The notes: a model not told the origin generated them from the letters alone. A stretch of DNA of 64,000 nt from Streptomyces rubrogriseus (GCF_027947575.1 NZ_CP116256.1:2480001-2544000), one strand, 5' to 3'; positions 1-9,779 are shown, counted from the first letter of the stretch. Translations and numbers: made by a program.

Positions 1-881
1 GGGACGCGAACTACCGCGGCCTGACCCCGGCCAACCAGTACAACGTCGACTACTCCGTCCTCGGCACCGGCCGCGTCGAACCCCTGCTGCGCCGCATCCG
101 CAACGAGATGGCCGGTGCGGGGCTCACCGTCGAGTCCGCCAAGGGCGAGTGCAACCCGGGCCAGCACGAGATCGCCTTCCGCTACGACGAGGCCCTGGTC
201 ACCTGTGACCAGCACGCGGTCTACAAGACCGGCGCCAAGGAGATCGCCGCCCAGGAGGGCATGTCCCTCACCTTCATGGCCAAGTACAACGAGCGGGAGG
301 GCAACTCCTGCCACATCCACCTCTCGCTCGCCGACGCCGACGGCCGCAACGCGATGGCCGACGGGACCGGCATGTCCGAGGTCATGCGGCACTTCCTCGC
401 CGGACAGCTGGTGGCGCTGCGCGAGTTCTCCCTCCTCTACGCCCCGCACATCAACTCCTACAAGCGCTTCCAGCCCGGCTCCTTCGCCCCCACCGCCGTC
501 GCCTGGGGCCACGACAACCGCACCTGCGCCCTGCGCGTCGTCGGCCACGGCCGCTCGCTCCGCTTCGAGAACCGCCTCCCCGGCGGCGACGTCAACCCCT
601 ACCTCGCGGTGGCCGGCCTGGTCGCGGCCGGACTGCACGGCGTCGAGCAGCGCCTGGAGCTGCCCGACCCCTGCCCCGGCAACGCCTACGCCGCCGACTT
701 CGAGCACGTCCCCACCACCCTGCGCGAGGCCGCCGAGCTGTGGGAGAACAGCACCCTCGCCAAGGCCGCCTTCGGGGACGAGGTCGTCGCCCACTACCGC
801 AACATGGCGCGCGTCGAACTGGACGCCTACGACGCCGCCGTCACCGACTGGGAACTGCGCCGCTCCTTCGAACGCATGTGA
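1..881 (+). CDS. Glutamine synthetase-like gamma-glutamyl amine ligase (5' truncated by window)
   Basis: About 292 C-terminal residues are present; the frame is open to the left edge. The ATP-grasp-like catalytic half of the GlnA family is visible: NPGQHEIAFRYDEA carries a metal-binding Glu, GNSCHIHLSL corresponds to the GHHxHxSL-type ATP/metal segment, and NRTCALRV followed by RFENRLPGGDVNPYL is the substrate and C-terminal signature. Glutamine synthetases ligate ammonia to glutamate. Several actinobacterial paralogues instead use amines. From memory the locus corresponds to S. coelicolor GlnA4 (SCO1613), described as a gamma-glutamylethanolamide synthetase. The aldehyde dehydrogenase coupled downstream fits an amine-catabolic role rather than nitrogen assimilation, which is inference. 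Confidence 0.85.
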   Translation, partial: DANYRGLTPANQYNVDYSVLGTGRVEPLLRRIRNEMAGAGLTVESAKGECNPGQHEIAFRYDEALVTCDQHAVYKTGAKEIAAQEGMSLTFMAKYNEREGNSCHIHLSLADADGRNAMADGTGMSEVMRHFLAGQLVALREFSLLYAPHINSYKRFQPGSFAPTAVAWGHDNRTCALRVVGHGRSLRFENRLPGGDVNPYLAVAGLVAAGLHGVEQRLELPDPCPGNAYAADFEHVPTTLREAAELWENSTLAKAAFGDEVVAHYRNMARVELDAYDAAVTDWELRRSFERM

Positions 882-2311
882 GGCACCGGTTGTCCGAGCT
901 GTCCGAGCCGTCCGAGAAGCTCCCCGACGAGCTACGTGTCCTGAACCCCGCCACCGAAGAGGTCGTCGCCACCGTCCCCGCCGCCTCCGCGGCCGACGTG
1001 GACGCCGCCGTCGCCCGCGCCGCACGGGCGCAGACCGCCTGGGCCGCCCTCGCCCCCGGCGACCGGGCCCGGCTGCTGCGCCGCTTCGCCGTCACCGTCG
1101 ACGAGCACCTGGAGGAGCTGGCCCGCCTGGAGGTCCGCCAGGCCGGGCACCTCCTCGGCAACGCCCGCTGGGAGGCCGGCAACGTCCGCGACCTGCTCGA
1201 CTACGCCGCCGGGGGAGTGGAGCGGCTCACCGGCCGCCAGATCCCGGTGGCCGGCGGCCTGGACGTCACGCTTCTGGAACCCCTCGGCGTCGTGGGCGTC
1301 ATCGCCCCCTGGAACTTCCCGATGCCGATCGCGGCCTGGGCCACCGCGCCGGCGCTGGCGGCGGGCAACGCGGTCCTCCTCAAGCCCGCCGAGACGACCC
1401 CGCTCACCGCGCTGCGCCTGGCCGAACTCGCCCTGGACGCCGGCCTTCCCGAGGGCCTGTTCCAGGTGCTGCCCGGACACGGGCCGGTCGCGGGCGACGC
1501 GCTCGTCGAGCACCCCGGTGTCGCCAAGATCGTCTTCACCGGGTCCACGGCCGTGGGCCGGCAGGTGGCCGCCAAGGGCGCCGCCCTCCTCAAACCGGTC
1601 ACCCTCGAACTCGGCGGCAAGAGCCCCAACATCGTCTTCGCCGACGCGGACGTCGAGGCCGCCGCGGCCGCGACGCCCATGTCCTTCCTCGACAACAGCG
1701 GCCAGGACTGCTGCGCCCGCACCCGCATCCTCGTCCAGCGGTCCGTGCACGACCGCTTCCTCGAACTCCTCGCCCCCGCGATCGAGGCCGTCCGGGTCGG
1801 CGACCCGGCCGACGAGAGCACCGGGATGGGCCCGCTGATCTCCCGCGCCCAACTGGAGCGCGTCCGCTCCCACGTCCCCGCCGACGCCGCCGGCATCCGC
1901 GGCAAGGCGCCCGAGGGCGGCCCCGGCTTCTGGTTCCCGCCGACCGTCCTCACCGGCGTCGACGCGCACGCGCGCGTGGCCGTCGAGGAGGTCTTCGGGC
2001 CCGTCGCCGTCGTCCTGCCCTTCGACGACGAGGCCGACGCGGTCCGCCTGGCCAACGCCACCGCCTACGGCCTGTCCGGTTCGCTGTGGACCCGGGACGT
2101 CGGCCGCGCCCTGCGCGTGTCGGGCGCGGTGCGCGCCGGGAACCTGTCCGTCAACTCCCACGCCAGCGTCCGCTACTGGACGCCGTTCGGCGGCTTCAAG
2201 CAGTCCGGCATCGGCCGCGAGCTGGGCCCGGACGCGCTGACCGCGTTCACCGAGACCAAGAACGTCTTCATCAGCAGCACCCCATCGAGCACGGAGGGCC
2301 CCGCACAGTGA
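878..2311 (+). CDS. NAD(P)-dependent aldehyde dehydrogenase
   Basis: Cytosolic ALDH-family protein of 477 residues, a normal length. The general-base Glu lies near residue 244 in LELGGKSPN. The catalytic Cys is near residue 278 in NSGQDCCARTR, with a second Cys directly after it. The cofactor-binding PWNFPMPIA and GSTAVGRQV segments are intact. The GTG start at 878 overlaps the TGA of the glutamine synthetase-like gene (GTGA), so the two are translationally coupled; TTG at 890 is an alternative start. The probable substrate is the aldehyde formed after gamma-glutamylation and oxidation of an amine, judged only from the operon. Confidence 0.9.
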   Translation: MRHRLSELSEPSEKLPDELRVLNPATEEVVATVPAASAADVDAAVARAARAQTAWAALAPGDRARLLRRFAVTVDEHLEELARLEVRQAGHLLGNARWEAGNVRDLLDYAAGGVERLTGRQIPVAGGLDVTLLEPLGVVGVIAPWNFPMPIAAWATAPALAAGNAVLLKPAETTPLTALRLAELALDAGLPEGLFQVLPGHGPVAGDALVEHPGVAKIVFTGSTAVGRQVAAKGAALLKPVTLELGGKSPNIVFADADVEAAAAATPMSFLDNSGQDCCARTRILVQRSVHDRFLELLAPAIEAVRVGDPADESTGMGPLISRAQLERVRSHVPADAAGIRGKAPEGGPGFWFPPTVLTGVDAHARVAVEEVFGPVAVVLPFDDEADAVRLANATAYGLSGSLWTRDVGRALRVSGAVRAGNLSVNSHASVRYWTPFGGFKQSGIGRELGPDALTAFTETKNVFISSTPSSTEGPAQ

Positions 2312-3090
2312 GCGAAGACATCGTCTGCCGCAGGCTCGTCGGCCGTACCGCGGTCGTCACCGGGGCGGGCAGCGGCATCGGACTCGCCGCCACCCGCAGG
2401 CTCGCCTCCGAGGGCGCCCACGTCGTCTGCGGCGACGTGGACGAGACCCGGGGCAAGGCCGCGGCCGAGGACACCGGCGGCATCTTCGTCAAGGCCGACG
2501 TCACCGACCCCGAGCAGGTCGAGGCGCTGTTCGCGGCGGCGTACGACACCTACGGCAGCGTCGACGTCGCGTTCAACAACGCCGGCATCTCGCCGCCCGA
2601 CGACGACTCGATCCTGGAGACGGGGCTGGAGGCGTGGAAGCGCGTCCAGGAGGTCAACCTCACCTCCGTCTACCTGTGCTGCAAGGCCGCCATCCCCTAC
2701 ATGCGGCGCCAGGGGCGGGGGTCGATCATCAACACCGCCTCCTTCGTGGCCCGGATGGGCGCGGCCACCTCGCAGATCTCGTACACCGCGTCCAAGGGCG
2801 GCGTCCTCGCCATGTCCCGGGAACTGGGCGTGCAGTTCGCCCGGGAGGGCATCCGGGTCAACGCGCTGTGCCCGGGTCCGGTCAACACCCCGCTCCTCCG
2901 GGAGTTGTTCGCCAAGGACCCGGAGCGGGCCGCGCGCCGCCTGGTGCACATCCCGGTGGGCCGGTTCGCCGAGGCCGAGGAGATCGCCGCCGCCGTCGCC
3001 TTCCTGGCCAGCGACGACTCCTCCTTCGTCAACGCCACCGACTTCCTGGTGGACGGCGGCATCTCCGGGGCGTACGTCACACCGCTGTAG
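2308..3090 (+). CDS. Short-chain dehydrogenase/reductase (SDR), classical type
   Basis: A 260-residue classical SDR. The Rossmann glycine motif TGAGSGIG is at residues 18-25, NNAG follows in the central strand, the catalytic Ser is near residue 145 (NTAS), and YTASK (Tyr159/Lys163) completes the triad. The Asp after the second strand (CGDVD) suggests NAD rather than NADP. GTG at 2308 overlaps the ALDH stop (GTGA), making a three-gene coupled operon. It probably oxidises a hydroxyl intermediate of the same catabolic route. The substrate cannot be told from the sequence. Confidence 0.9.
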   Translation: MSEDIVCRRLVGRTAVVTGAGSGIGLAATRRLASEGAHVVCGDVDETRGKAAAEDTGGIFVKADVTDPEQVEALFAAAYDTYGSVDVAFNNAGISPPDDDSILETGLEAWKRVQEVNLTSVYLCCKAAIPYMRRQGRGSIINTASFVARMGAATSQISYTASKGGVLAMSRELGVQFAREGIRVNALCPGPVNTPLLRELFAKDPERAARRLVHIPVGRFAEAEEIAAAVAFLASDDSSFVNATDFLVDGGISGAYVTPL

Positions 3091-3121
3091 ATCCCCGCGC
3101 GTCGCGTCCTACAGTGCCGGG

Positions 3122-4081
3122 ATGAGCATGACGCCGCCGCCCGGCTGGTACCGCGACCCGTCGGCCCCGCACCAGGAACGCTGGTGGGACGGCACGGCCT
3201 GGACGGAGCACCGCCGCCCTCCCGAGCCCGTCGGGTACGGGCCGGCGGTGGGCCAGGCTCCCGTACCCGTGCCGGTGCCGGGTCCGGAGCGCGGGCCGGG
3301 CACCGGCGGACGCGGCAAGGCCGTCGCCGTCACCGCCGCCGCGGCCGTGCTGGTCGCGGCGATCGTCACCGGCGTGTTCGTGCTGGGCGAGGACGACGAA
3401 GGCAGCGCGCGGACGCGGACCCCGCCGGTCACGGCGACCGCCACCGACCCCGCGCCGGTCGACGACCCGCCGTCCTCCTCACCCACCGCCTCCGAACCCT
3501 CCGCCGACGACCCGGCCCTGGTCGAGGACCAGCTCAACGGCATCACCCTGCCGCTGCCGGACGGCTGGGTCCGGCCCGAGCACGTCGCCGAGGACGACGT
3601 CATGATGACCACCGACGGCACCTACGACTGCCCCGCCGACGGCAGCGTGTGCCGGCACGGCCTCGTCGTCTCGCGCACCGTCACGGCGAACGCCGAGTCC
3701 TCCCCGAAGGTCCTGGCCCAGCAGGACATCGAGGACGCGGCCGACGACGCCTACGACCGCGACCTGATCGGCAACAAGCCCTTCGGCGGCATCGAGTCCC
3801 ACGAGGAGGTGGCGTCCGGCCCCGTCGCGGTCGCCGGACGCGCCGGGTACTACGTGCGCTGGCGGGTGACGACGGCCGAGGGACCCGGCGGCTACGTGCA
3901 GTCCATGGTGTTCCCGTCCACCGTCGGCACCGAGTCCCCGATCCTCGTCCGCTACGTCTTCGACGCAGGCGAGGACGGGCCGCCGCTGGCCGACATGGAC
4001 ACCATCACCAAGGGCATCCGGCCGATCGGCGACGCGGACACCGGCGGCGGCGTGGGCAGCGGCATCGGCCCGACGGACTGA
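3122..4081 (+). CDS. DUF2510-domain membrane protein
   Basis: 319 residues. The N-terminus has the short DUF2510 Trp-rich motif (PPGWYRDPS ... WWDGTAWTEH, residues 6-30), found in actinobacterial membrane proteins. A Pro-rich linker, one transmembrane helix (about 67-88) and an extracytoplasmic domain of about 200 residues with two Cys (YDCPADGSVCRHG) that could form a disulfide follow. The domain starts DQLNGITLPLPDGW, typical of secreted lipoprotein-like actinobacterial proteins. The role is unknown. Start ATG 3122 is 31 nt after the SDR stop, and ATG 3128 is also possible. Confidence 0.8.
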   Translation: MSMTPPPGWYRDPSAPHQERWWDGTAWTEHRRPPEPVGYGPAVGQAPVPVPVPGPERGPGTGGRGKAVAVTAAAAVLVAAIVTGVFVLGEDDEGSARTRTPPVTATATDPAPVDDPPSSSPTASEPSADDPALVEDQLNGITLPLPDGWVRPEHVAEDDVMMTTDGTYDCPADGSVCRHGLVVSRTVTANAESSPKVLAQQDIEDAADDAYDRDLIGNKPFGGIESHEEVASGPVAVAGRAGYYVRWRVTTAEGPGGYVQSMVFPSTVGTESPILVRYVFDAGEDGPPLADMDTITKGIRPIGDADTGGGVGSGIGPTD

Positions 4082-4102
4082 CCCGCCCCGGAAGGGCTCC
4101 CG

Positions 4103-5311
4103 CTACAGGAAGGTGTGCCCCTCGCCCCGGTACGTCGGCACCGTCGCCGTCACCGCGTCCCCCTCCACCAGGTGCAGCGCGTCGAACCGCTCGCACAGCT
4201 CCCCGGCCTTGGCGTGCCGGAACCACACCTTGTCGCCGATGAGCAGGTCGTCGGCGGGCGAGCCCAGCAGCGGCGTCTGGACCTCACCGGGCCCCTCCTG
4301 CGGGTCGTAGCGCAGACCCTCGGGCAGATACGGCACCGGCAGCCGGTCGGGGCCCGCCGCGCCGGAGGCCGGATACCCGCCGCCGAGCACGGTCACCACC
4401 CCGACGCCCGGCCGCCGCACGACGGGCTGGGCGAACAGCGCCGCCGGACGACCGCTGAACGACGTGTAGTTGTCGAACAGCCGCGGCACGTACAGCCCCG
4501 ACCCGGCCGCGATCTCCGTCACCGCGTCCTCGGCGGCGGTGTGCTGCACGCTGCCCGTGCCGCCGCCGTTGACGAACTCCAGGCCGGGCACCACGGCCCG
4601 GACCGCCCGCACCACGGCCGCCCGCCGCTCGGCCAGTTCCCGACGCGCGGCCGCCTGCATCAGCCGCACGGCACGCGACCGGAACGGATGCCCCGCCACC
4701 GCGTCCCCGACCCCGGCGACATGCCCCTCGTACGCCATGATGCCGACGACCTCGAACCCCGGCCGACGGGTCACCGCCCGGGCCAGGTCGGCGACCTGGG
4801 CGGGGGAGTGCAGCGGCGAGCGCCGGGCACCGACCCGCACCCGGCCCCCGAGCAGCCGCAGCGACGTGTCCAACTCCAGGCAGACCCGCACGACTTCCCC
4901 GCCGCCGTCGCCGTCGCGCGCCGCGTCGACGAGGTCCAGCTGCGCCGGGTCGTCGACCATCACGGTCACGGCGGAGGCGAGCTTGGGATCCGCCGTCAGC
5001 TCTGCGTACCCCGCGCGGTCCGCCGACGGATAGGCGAGCAGCACGTCCTCGAAACCGGAGCGCGCCAGCCACAGGGACTCGGCCAGCGTGAACGACATGA
5101 CGCCCGCGAAACCGTCCCTGGCCAGGGCCCGTTCCAACAGCGCACGGCAGCGTACGGACTTGCTGGCGACCCGGACCGGCTTCCCGCCGGCCCGGCGGAC
5201 CAGGTCGTCCGCGTTGGCATCGAAGGCCTCCAGGTCCACGATCGCCACGGGGGCGTCCAGATGGGCGGTGGCCCGGTCGTAACGGGCCCGGTCTGCGGCG
5301 CGTGCGGTCAT
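4103..5311 (-). CDS. PLP-dependent D-threonine aldolase-like / amino acid deaminase (alanine racemase N-terminal fold)
   Basis: 402 residues from ATG 5311 to the TAG at 4103. The alanine-racemase-type TIM barrel begins APVAIVDLEAFDANADDL. The PLP Schiff-base Lys is in VASKSVRC (Lys51). Glycine-rich phosphate-binding segments (NGGGTGSVQHT) follow, and a C-terminal D-threonine-aldolase-like metal-binding portion ends RHAKAGELCERFDALHLVEGD. Proteins of this family act on D-amino acids or D-hydroxy amino acids. The gene is convergent with the DUF2510 gene, leaving only about 20 nt between stops. The frame is open further upstream, but that part is low-complexity Pro/Arg-rich and is probably not translated. 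Confidence 0.8.
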   Translation of the reverse strand: MTARAADRARYDRATAHLDAPVAIVDLEAFDANADDLVRRAGGKPVRVASKSVRCRALLERALARDGFAGVMSFTLAESLWLARSGFEDVLLAYPSADRAGYAELTADPKLASAVTVMVDDPAQLDLVDAARDGDGGGEVVRVCLELDTSLRLLGGRVRVGARRSPLHSPAQVADLARAVTRRPGFEVVGIMAYEGHVAGVGDAVAGHPFRSRAVRLMQAAARRELAERRAAVVRAVRAVVPGLEFVNGGGTGSVQHTAAEDAVTEIAAGSGLYVPRLFDNYTSFSGRPAALFAQPVVRRPGVGVVTVLGGGYPASGAAGPDRLPVPYLPEGLRYDPQEGPGEVQTPLLGSPADDLLIGDKVWFRHAKAGELCERFDALHLVEGDAVTATVPTYRGEGHTFL

Positions 5312-5613
5312 GACGGCAGCCTGCCAGACAGGATTACCGCAGGGTAGGGGGACGATCCGGGCCAATGCCGCGGCCGCGCGGACTGGTTCCCCGTCGGGCG
5401 GGGTCACGCCGTAGAGTGACGCGCACGCACGGGCGGATCCGGCCCCGGCGGCAGGGCCCCGGCAGCCCGCGCCGGGATGGCGGTCCTCCCGAGCGGGTAT
5501 GCGTGCCCGGGACGGATCGGTTCCGCGCCGGGCCGGGCAGGAGACCACGGTCAGGACCACCGTCTCCGGCCCGTGTCGGAGAAACGGGCCGGGCCCGAGG
5601 AAACGGGGGGTGC
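5312..5613 (+). promoter_or_regulatory. Intergenic region with dyads ahead of the interrupted membrane protein gene
   Basis: About 300 nt between divergent genes. A TAGAGT -10-like hexamer lies at 5412-5417. Two dyads lie nearer the downstream start: GGAGAC (5540-5545) with GTCTCC (5562-5567), nested with GGT/ACC, and GGCCCGT (5568-5574) with ACGGGCC (5584-5590). They are adjacent and could act as an operator or as 5'UTR hairpins. No small gene is recognised here. Confidence 0.35.
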
Positions 5614-7497
5614 ATGAGCACGGAAGCGCGCCGCGCCTCCCTTCCGCCGCACCTCCAAACTCCGCCCCGCCCGGCGACTCCGCCCCGTCCCGAGGCGCCG
5701 CCGCGCACGGACCCCGGACCGCCCTCCGCGCCCACGCCGGGCACCGACGAGACGCCCCGACCGGATGCCGCCGCCGGGCCGCCGGCACCCCCGCGTGCCG
5801 GGGGTGCGCCGGTGCCGGGGTCCGCGCGGGGTCCGGACGCGGCTGCCAGCCCGGAGTCCTCGGACCGTTCCGGCTCCGCGCCGGATCCCGCCACGTCGTT
5901 CGGCCGGGCGGTACCGCCCCGCCCCACGCGGGAGCCCGCGGCGGGACCGGACTCCGCGCCCGGTTTCGGAGGCGCCTCCCGTCCGGCGTCCGGGTCCCGA
6001 CCGGCTGCCGCTTCCGGACCGCGGACGTCCGCCGCTGGCCGAGCTGTGCCCCGCCCGGCGGCCGGGCCGGGCCCGGATGTCCCGTTCCGGGCGGCAGCGC
6101 CGCGTTCGCCGGTGCCGCCGCACCCGGGGACCCCGCCCCGACCCGGTGTTCCTCCCCGCCCGGCGCAGGCGCCGGCGGGGAGCGCGGCGAGGCCGCGGAG
6201 CCCGGGCGCCTCGGCGCACCGGTGGGACCGGCGCACCCGCATCCACGGCGGGCCGTGAGGGCCGTGACGGCCGTGGGGAACGTCCACCGCCCCGGACGAC
6301 GGCCGGAGCGGGGACGCCACGGGCCCCGGTGCCCGGACCGGCTACCCGCGCTTCCGGCTCGGCGACTCCCGGTCCGCCGACGCCGCCGCCCCGCCGCCCA
6401 GCGCCTCCGCCCGCTTCCCCGACGCCGCCCCGACCGTCGGCAGGGACGCCCCGCGCGGCGACGGCGCGGCGCAGGCGCCCTCCCGCCGTCCCGGCGCCCC
6501 CGCACAGACCCCGGCGGAGACGACCGCACGCCTGCGCCCGATACCGGCGGCGCCGGACCCGGAGACGGCGGCCGGAACGGACGTTCCCGCGCCCCGGGCA
6601 GCCGTCCCGCCCTCCGGCCCCGACGCCCCCCGCACCCCCGACCCGGCCCTCTCCTGGAGCACTCCGTACGAGGCGCGGCCCCGGGTCTCCTTCGGGGAGC
6701 CCGAGGGGTACGACGGACTGGCCCGGCCGCGCCCGCTCGGCGGGCGTCCGCGACCGCAGGTCGTCGCCGCGGCCGTCTGTCTCGTGCTCGGCGTGGGGCT
6801 CCTCACCGGAGCCGTCACCGGCAGCTGGCTCGCCGGGGACTCCGGGGACGACGGCGCGCGCAGCGCGTACACCGAGGCCGGGGACCTGTGGCACAGCGTG
6901 CCCGTCGACCAGCTGTTCCCGCCCACCGTCCAGGGCAAGGGCGCGGGACCCGGCGGAGCCGACCGCACCTGGACGCGGGTCGCGGTCGCCCCGGACGGCG
7001 ACTGCGCGGGCGCCTTCGACCGGCTCCTCGCCAAGGTGCTCGACCCGGTCGGCTGCGCCCGCCTGCTGCGCGCCACCTACACCGACGCCACCCAGAGCCA
7101 CGTCACCACCGTCGGCCTGCTCTTCACCAAGGCCGACGCCGCCGCGATGACCTCGCTGGCGGGCCGGTTCGAGAAGGAGGGCCTGGGCCGCCGGGACGAC
7201 CTCATGCCCCTGCCGTACCCGGCGAAGGACACGGTCGCCGAGGGCTTCGGCGCACCCCAGCGGGGATCGTGGACCGTCTCCGTCCTCACCGACGCCCCCG
7301 TCGTCGTCTACGCCGTGTCCGGCTGGGCCGACGGCCGCACCGTCGACGAACCCGAACCCGCCGAGGAGGCCATCGAGTCGGGTGCCGCGTCGGCGCCCGC
7401 CCAGGCCGGTCTCGGCCACGAGGCGCAGGGCCTCGCCGACCGCGTCGAACGCGCCCTGCGCAGACACGTCGGCGCGCCCACGGAGCACCCGTCGTGA
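5614..7497 (+). pseudogene. Interrupted Pro-rich single-pass membrane protein gene (two in-frame TGA codons)
   Basis: From ATG 5614 (MSTEARRASLPPH) one frame stays open with a Pro/Ala/Gly-rich sequence until TGA at 6256 and a second TGA at 6265. The same frame then continues uninterrupted to 7497. The second half has near-perfect G/C third positions from about 6277. It encodes another Pro-rich stretch, one transmembrane helix (VVAAAVCLVLGVGLLTGAV, around 6760-6815) and an external domain of about 220 residues with two Cys. No ATG, GTG or TTG start lies in this frame between 6268 and the GTG at 6784, which would cut the helix in half. The likeliest reading is one membrane protein gene broken by two stops or by paired frameshifts in a 9-bp repeat. 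Its end is coupled (GTGA) to the mycosin-like protease. Confidence 0.55.
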
Positions 7498-8675
7498 CCC
7501 CCGCGGACATCCGCCGCAGGACCGGCGCCCTGAGCCTCTTCCTCGCCGCCGCCCTCGTCCTCGCCCCGACGCCCGCCGCGCACGCCGACGGCATCCGCGC
7601 CCAGCAGTGGGCCCTGGACGCGATGCACACCCAGCAGGCGTGGCGCACCACCAAGGGCGCGGGCGTCACCGTCGCCGTCCTGGACACCGGCGTCGAGGCC
7701 GACCACCCCGACCTGACCGGCAACGTCCTCCCCGGCAAGGACCTGGTCGGCTTCGGTGCGAGCGAGGGCGACCGCTCCTGGGCCCGGCACGGCACCGCCA
7801 TGGCCGGGATCATCGCCGGCCACGGACACGGCACCGGCAACACCGAGGGCGTCATGGGCATCGCCCCGGAGGCCAGGATCCTCCCCCTGCGGGTGATCCT
7901 GGAGGACGGCGACCCCTCCCGCGCCAAGGCCCGCAAGACCCGCGGCAACGCCCTGGCCGAGGGCATCCGCTGGGCCGCCGACCACGGCGCCGACATCATC
8001 AACCTCTCCCTCGGCGACGACTCCGCCTCCGCCCACCCCGAACCCGCCGAGGACGAGGCCATCCAGTACGCCCTGAAGAAGGGCGTGATCGTCGTCGCCT
8101 CGGCCGGCAACGGCGGCGAGAAGGGCGACCACATCTCCTACCCGGCCGCCTACCCGGGCGTGATCGCCGCGACCGCCGTCGACCGCTACGGCACCCGCGC
8201 CTCCTTCTCCACCCGCCGCTGGTACGCCACGGTCAGCGCCCCCGGCGTCGACGTGATCATCGCCGACCCCGACCACCGCTACTACGAGGGCTGGGGCACC
8301 AGTGCCGCCTCCGCCTTCGTCTCCGGGGCCGCCGCCCTGGTGAAGGCGGCCCACCCGGATCTCACCCCGGCCCAGGTCAAGTCCGTCCTGGAGGACACCG
8401 CACGCAACGCCCCGGCCGAGGGCCGCGACGACTCCCGGGGCTTTGGCTTCGTCGACCCGGCCGCCGCCATCGAGGCGGCCGGACGGCTCAAGCCGGAGGG
8501 CCTGAGGGCGGCGTCGTACGGGGACGAGTACTTCGGCACCGGACCGGACGCCCCCGACTCCGACGACGACACCTCCGCCTGGGCCGCACCGCTGGCCGGC
8601 GGGGCGGGCGGCGTCCTGGTGGTCGCGGCCGTGGTCCTGTGGCGGGGCCGCCGCGAACGCCCCGACGACTTCTGA
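7494..8675 (+). CDS. Mycosin-like membrane-anchored subtilisin-family serine protease
   Basis: 393 residues. A signal peptide (residues 1-31, ending AAHA) is followed by an S8 peptidase domain with a complete triad: Asp64 in VAVLDTGVEADHPDL, His99 in RHGTAMAG and Ser270 in GTSAASAFVSG. A C-terminal transmembrane helix (LAGGAGGVLVVAAVVLW) precedes a basic tail, so the domain faces outside. This is the architecture of mycosins (MycP), which accompany type VII secretion, but no ESX genes are in the window. GTG 7494 overlaps the stop of the preceding membrane protein gene, so the two products probably act together. Confidence 0.9.
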   Translation: MTPADIRRRTGALSLFLAAALVLAPTPAAHADGIRAQQWALDAMHTQQAWRTTKGAGVTVAVLDTGVEADHPDLTGNVLPGKDLVGFGASEGDRSWARHGTAMAGIIAGHGHGTGNTEGVMGIAPEARILPLRVILEDGDPSRAKARKTRGNALAEGIRWAADHGADIINLSLGDDSASAHPEPAEDEAIQYALKKGVIVVASAGNGGEKGDHISYPAAYPGVIAATAVDRYGTRASFSTRRWYATVSAPGVDVIIADPDHRYYEGWGTSAASAFVSGAAALVKAAHPDLTPAQVKSVLEDTARNAPAEGRDDSRGFGFVDPAAAIEAAGRLKPEGLRAASYGDEYFGTGPDAPDSDDDTSAWAAPLAGGAGGVLVVAAVVLWRGRRERPDDF

Positions 8676-8691
8676 CCGCCCGGAGAGACCC

Positions 8692-9660
8692 CTAGGGCGT
8701 GTCGTCGGTCACCACGGACACCGCCGCCCGCGCCGCCGCCTCGGTCAGCGAGATCCCCTCCGCCTGCGTACCGCTGCCCCGCGATACCACCGCCACCAGG
8801 CAGCCGTGGCCGCCCGTCTCCACCCGCCCGATGCTGTTGACGATCCACAGTCCGGTGGTGCTGCGCCGCAGCCAGCCGTTCTTCAGCGCCCACGTCGAAC
8901 CGGCCGTCGAACCGGCCGGGTCGGCGGCCGCCGACACACCCCACCGCTGACCGTCCGCGATCCGCTCCATCAGCCCGCGCACGTACGCCCGTGAGGCCTC
9001 GCTCAGCGCCGAGCCGTCCGGCACGAACACCTGGCGCAACAATGCGACCTGGTCGGCGGCGGTGGTCCGGGTCAGCCCCCACAACGGGCCGTCGCCGCCC
9101 TCGGTGCCGGTCAGTCCGAAGCGTTCGTTCGCCGCGTCGAGTCCTTCGGCCGTCCCGATCGCCCGCCACAGTGCCGACGCCGAGTCGTTGTCGCTGTTCT
9201 CGATCATCGCGGTGGCGTACGTCCTCTCCGCCGCGGTGAGCGAACGTCCCGCGTCCTGCGCCTGCAACAGCAGCGCCGCCAGGATGTCGACCTTGACGAT
9301 GCTCGCCGTGTCGAAGGCGCCCGTGCCGTACGCGGCGCCCGCGCCCGAGTCCGGGTCGAGCACCGCCACCGACACCTCGGCGCCGTCCGGCACCGGCACC
9401 GACGCCATGGCGGCGGCCAGCCGCGCGTCGCCGTCGACCCCCGGTTCGACCGGCTCGACCGTCTCCACCGATGCCTCCCCGCCCGAGGGTGCCGAGGCCG
9501 ACGACGATACGGCGCCGCCGGCGCCCGGGCCTGCGTGGCCCTGCCAGTACCCGGCGCCGGCGGCGGTGGCGCCGAGGACCGCCAACGCGATCAGTGCGGG
9601 CCGTACCCGGGCAGGCCGACGCCGGGCCCGCCGCGCCCGCCGGGCTCTGGAGGATGCCAT
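8692..9660 (-). CDS. Secreted serine hydrolase, class A beta-lactamase/PBP-like
   Basis: 322 residues. A basic N-terminus and a membrane anchor (residues 20-38) are followed by a Ser/Gly-rich linker and a penicillin-recognising fold. The motifs are SxxK (Ser120-Ile-Val-Lys123), SDN (156-158) and a KNG box (LKNGWL) in place of KTG. The class A omega-loop Glu motif (ExxLN) is not obvious, so it may be a peptidoglycan-related hydrolase rather than a beta-lactamase. The gene is convergent with the protease gene, 16 nt apart. Start ATG 9660. Confidence 0.8.
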   Translation of the reverse strand: MASSRARRARRARRRPARVRPALIALAVLGATAAGAGYWQGHAGPGAGGAVSSSASAPSGGEASVETVEPVEPGVDGDARLAAAMASVPVPDGAEVSVAVLDPDSGAGAAYGTGAFDTASIVKVDILAALLLQAQDAGRSLTAAERTYATAMIENSDNDSASALWRAIGTAEGLDAANERFGLTGTEGGDGPLWGLTRTTAADQVALLRQVFVPDGSALSEASRAYVRGLMERIADGQRWGVSAAADPAGSTAGSTWALKNGWLRRSTTGLWIVNSIGRVETGGHGCLVAVVSRGSGTQAEGISLTEAAARAAVSVVTDDTP

Positions 9661-9779
9661 GGCGGCGATGGTCCAGCCGGTTGCTGTGCGGGTCGTTTGG
9701 CGGAGGTTAAATCCGGGTCAGAGACCCCTGAGAGGCCGGTGAGGAGCGCCGTACCGGTGCCCCGATAGGGTCGGGGACC

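Noticed and set aside
5365..6258. Start of the interrupted gene at 5365 rather than 5614
   Set aside because: The segment 5365-5613 is Arg/Pro-rich, holds dyads and a -10-like box, and has no ribosome site; ATG 5614 has GGGGGG before it.
7494..8675. Type VII secretion locus
   Set aside because: The protease is mycosin-like but no EccB/C/D/E or WXG100 gene is in the window.
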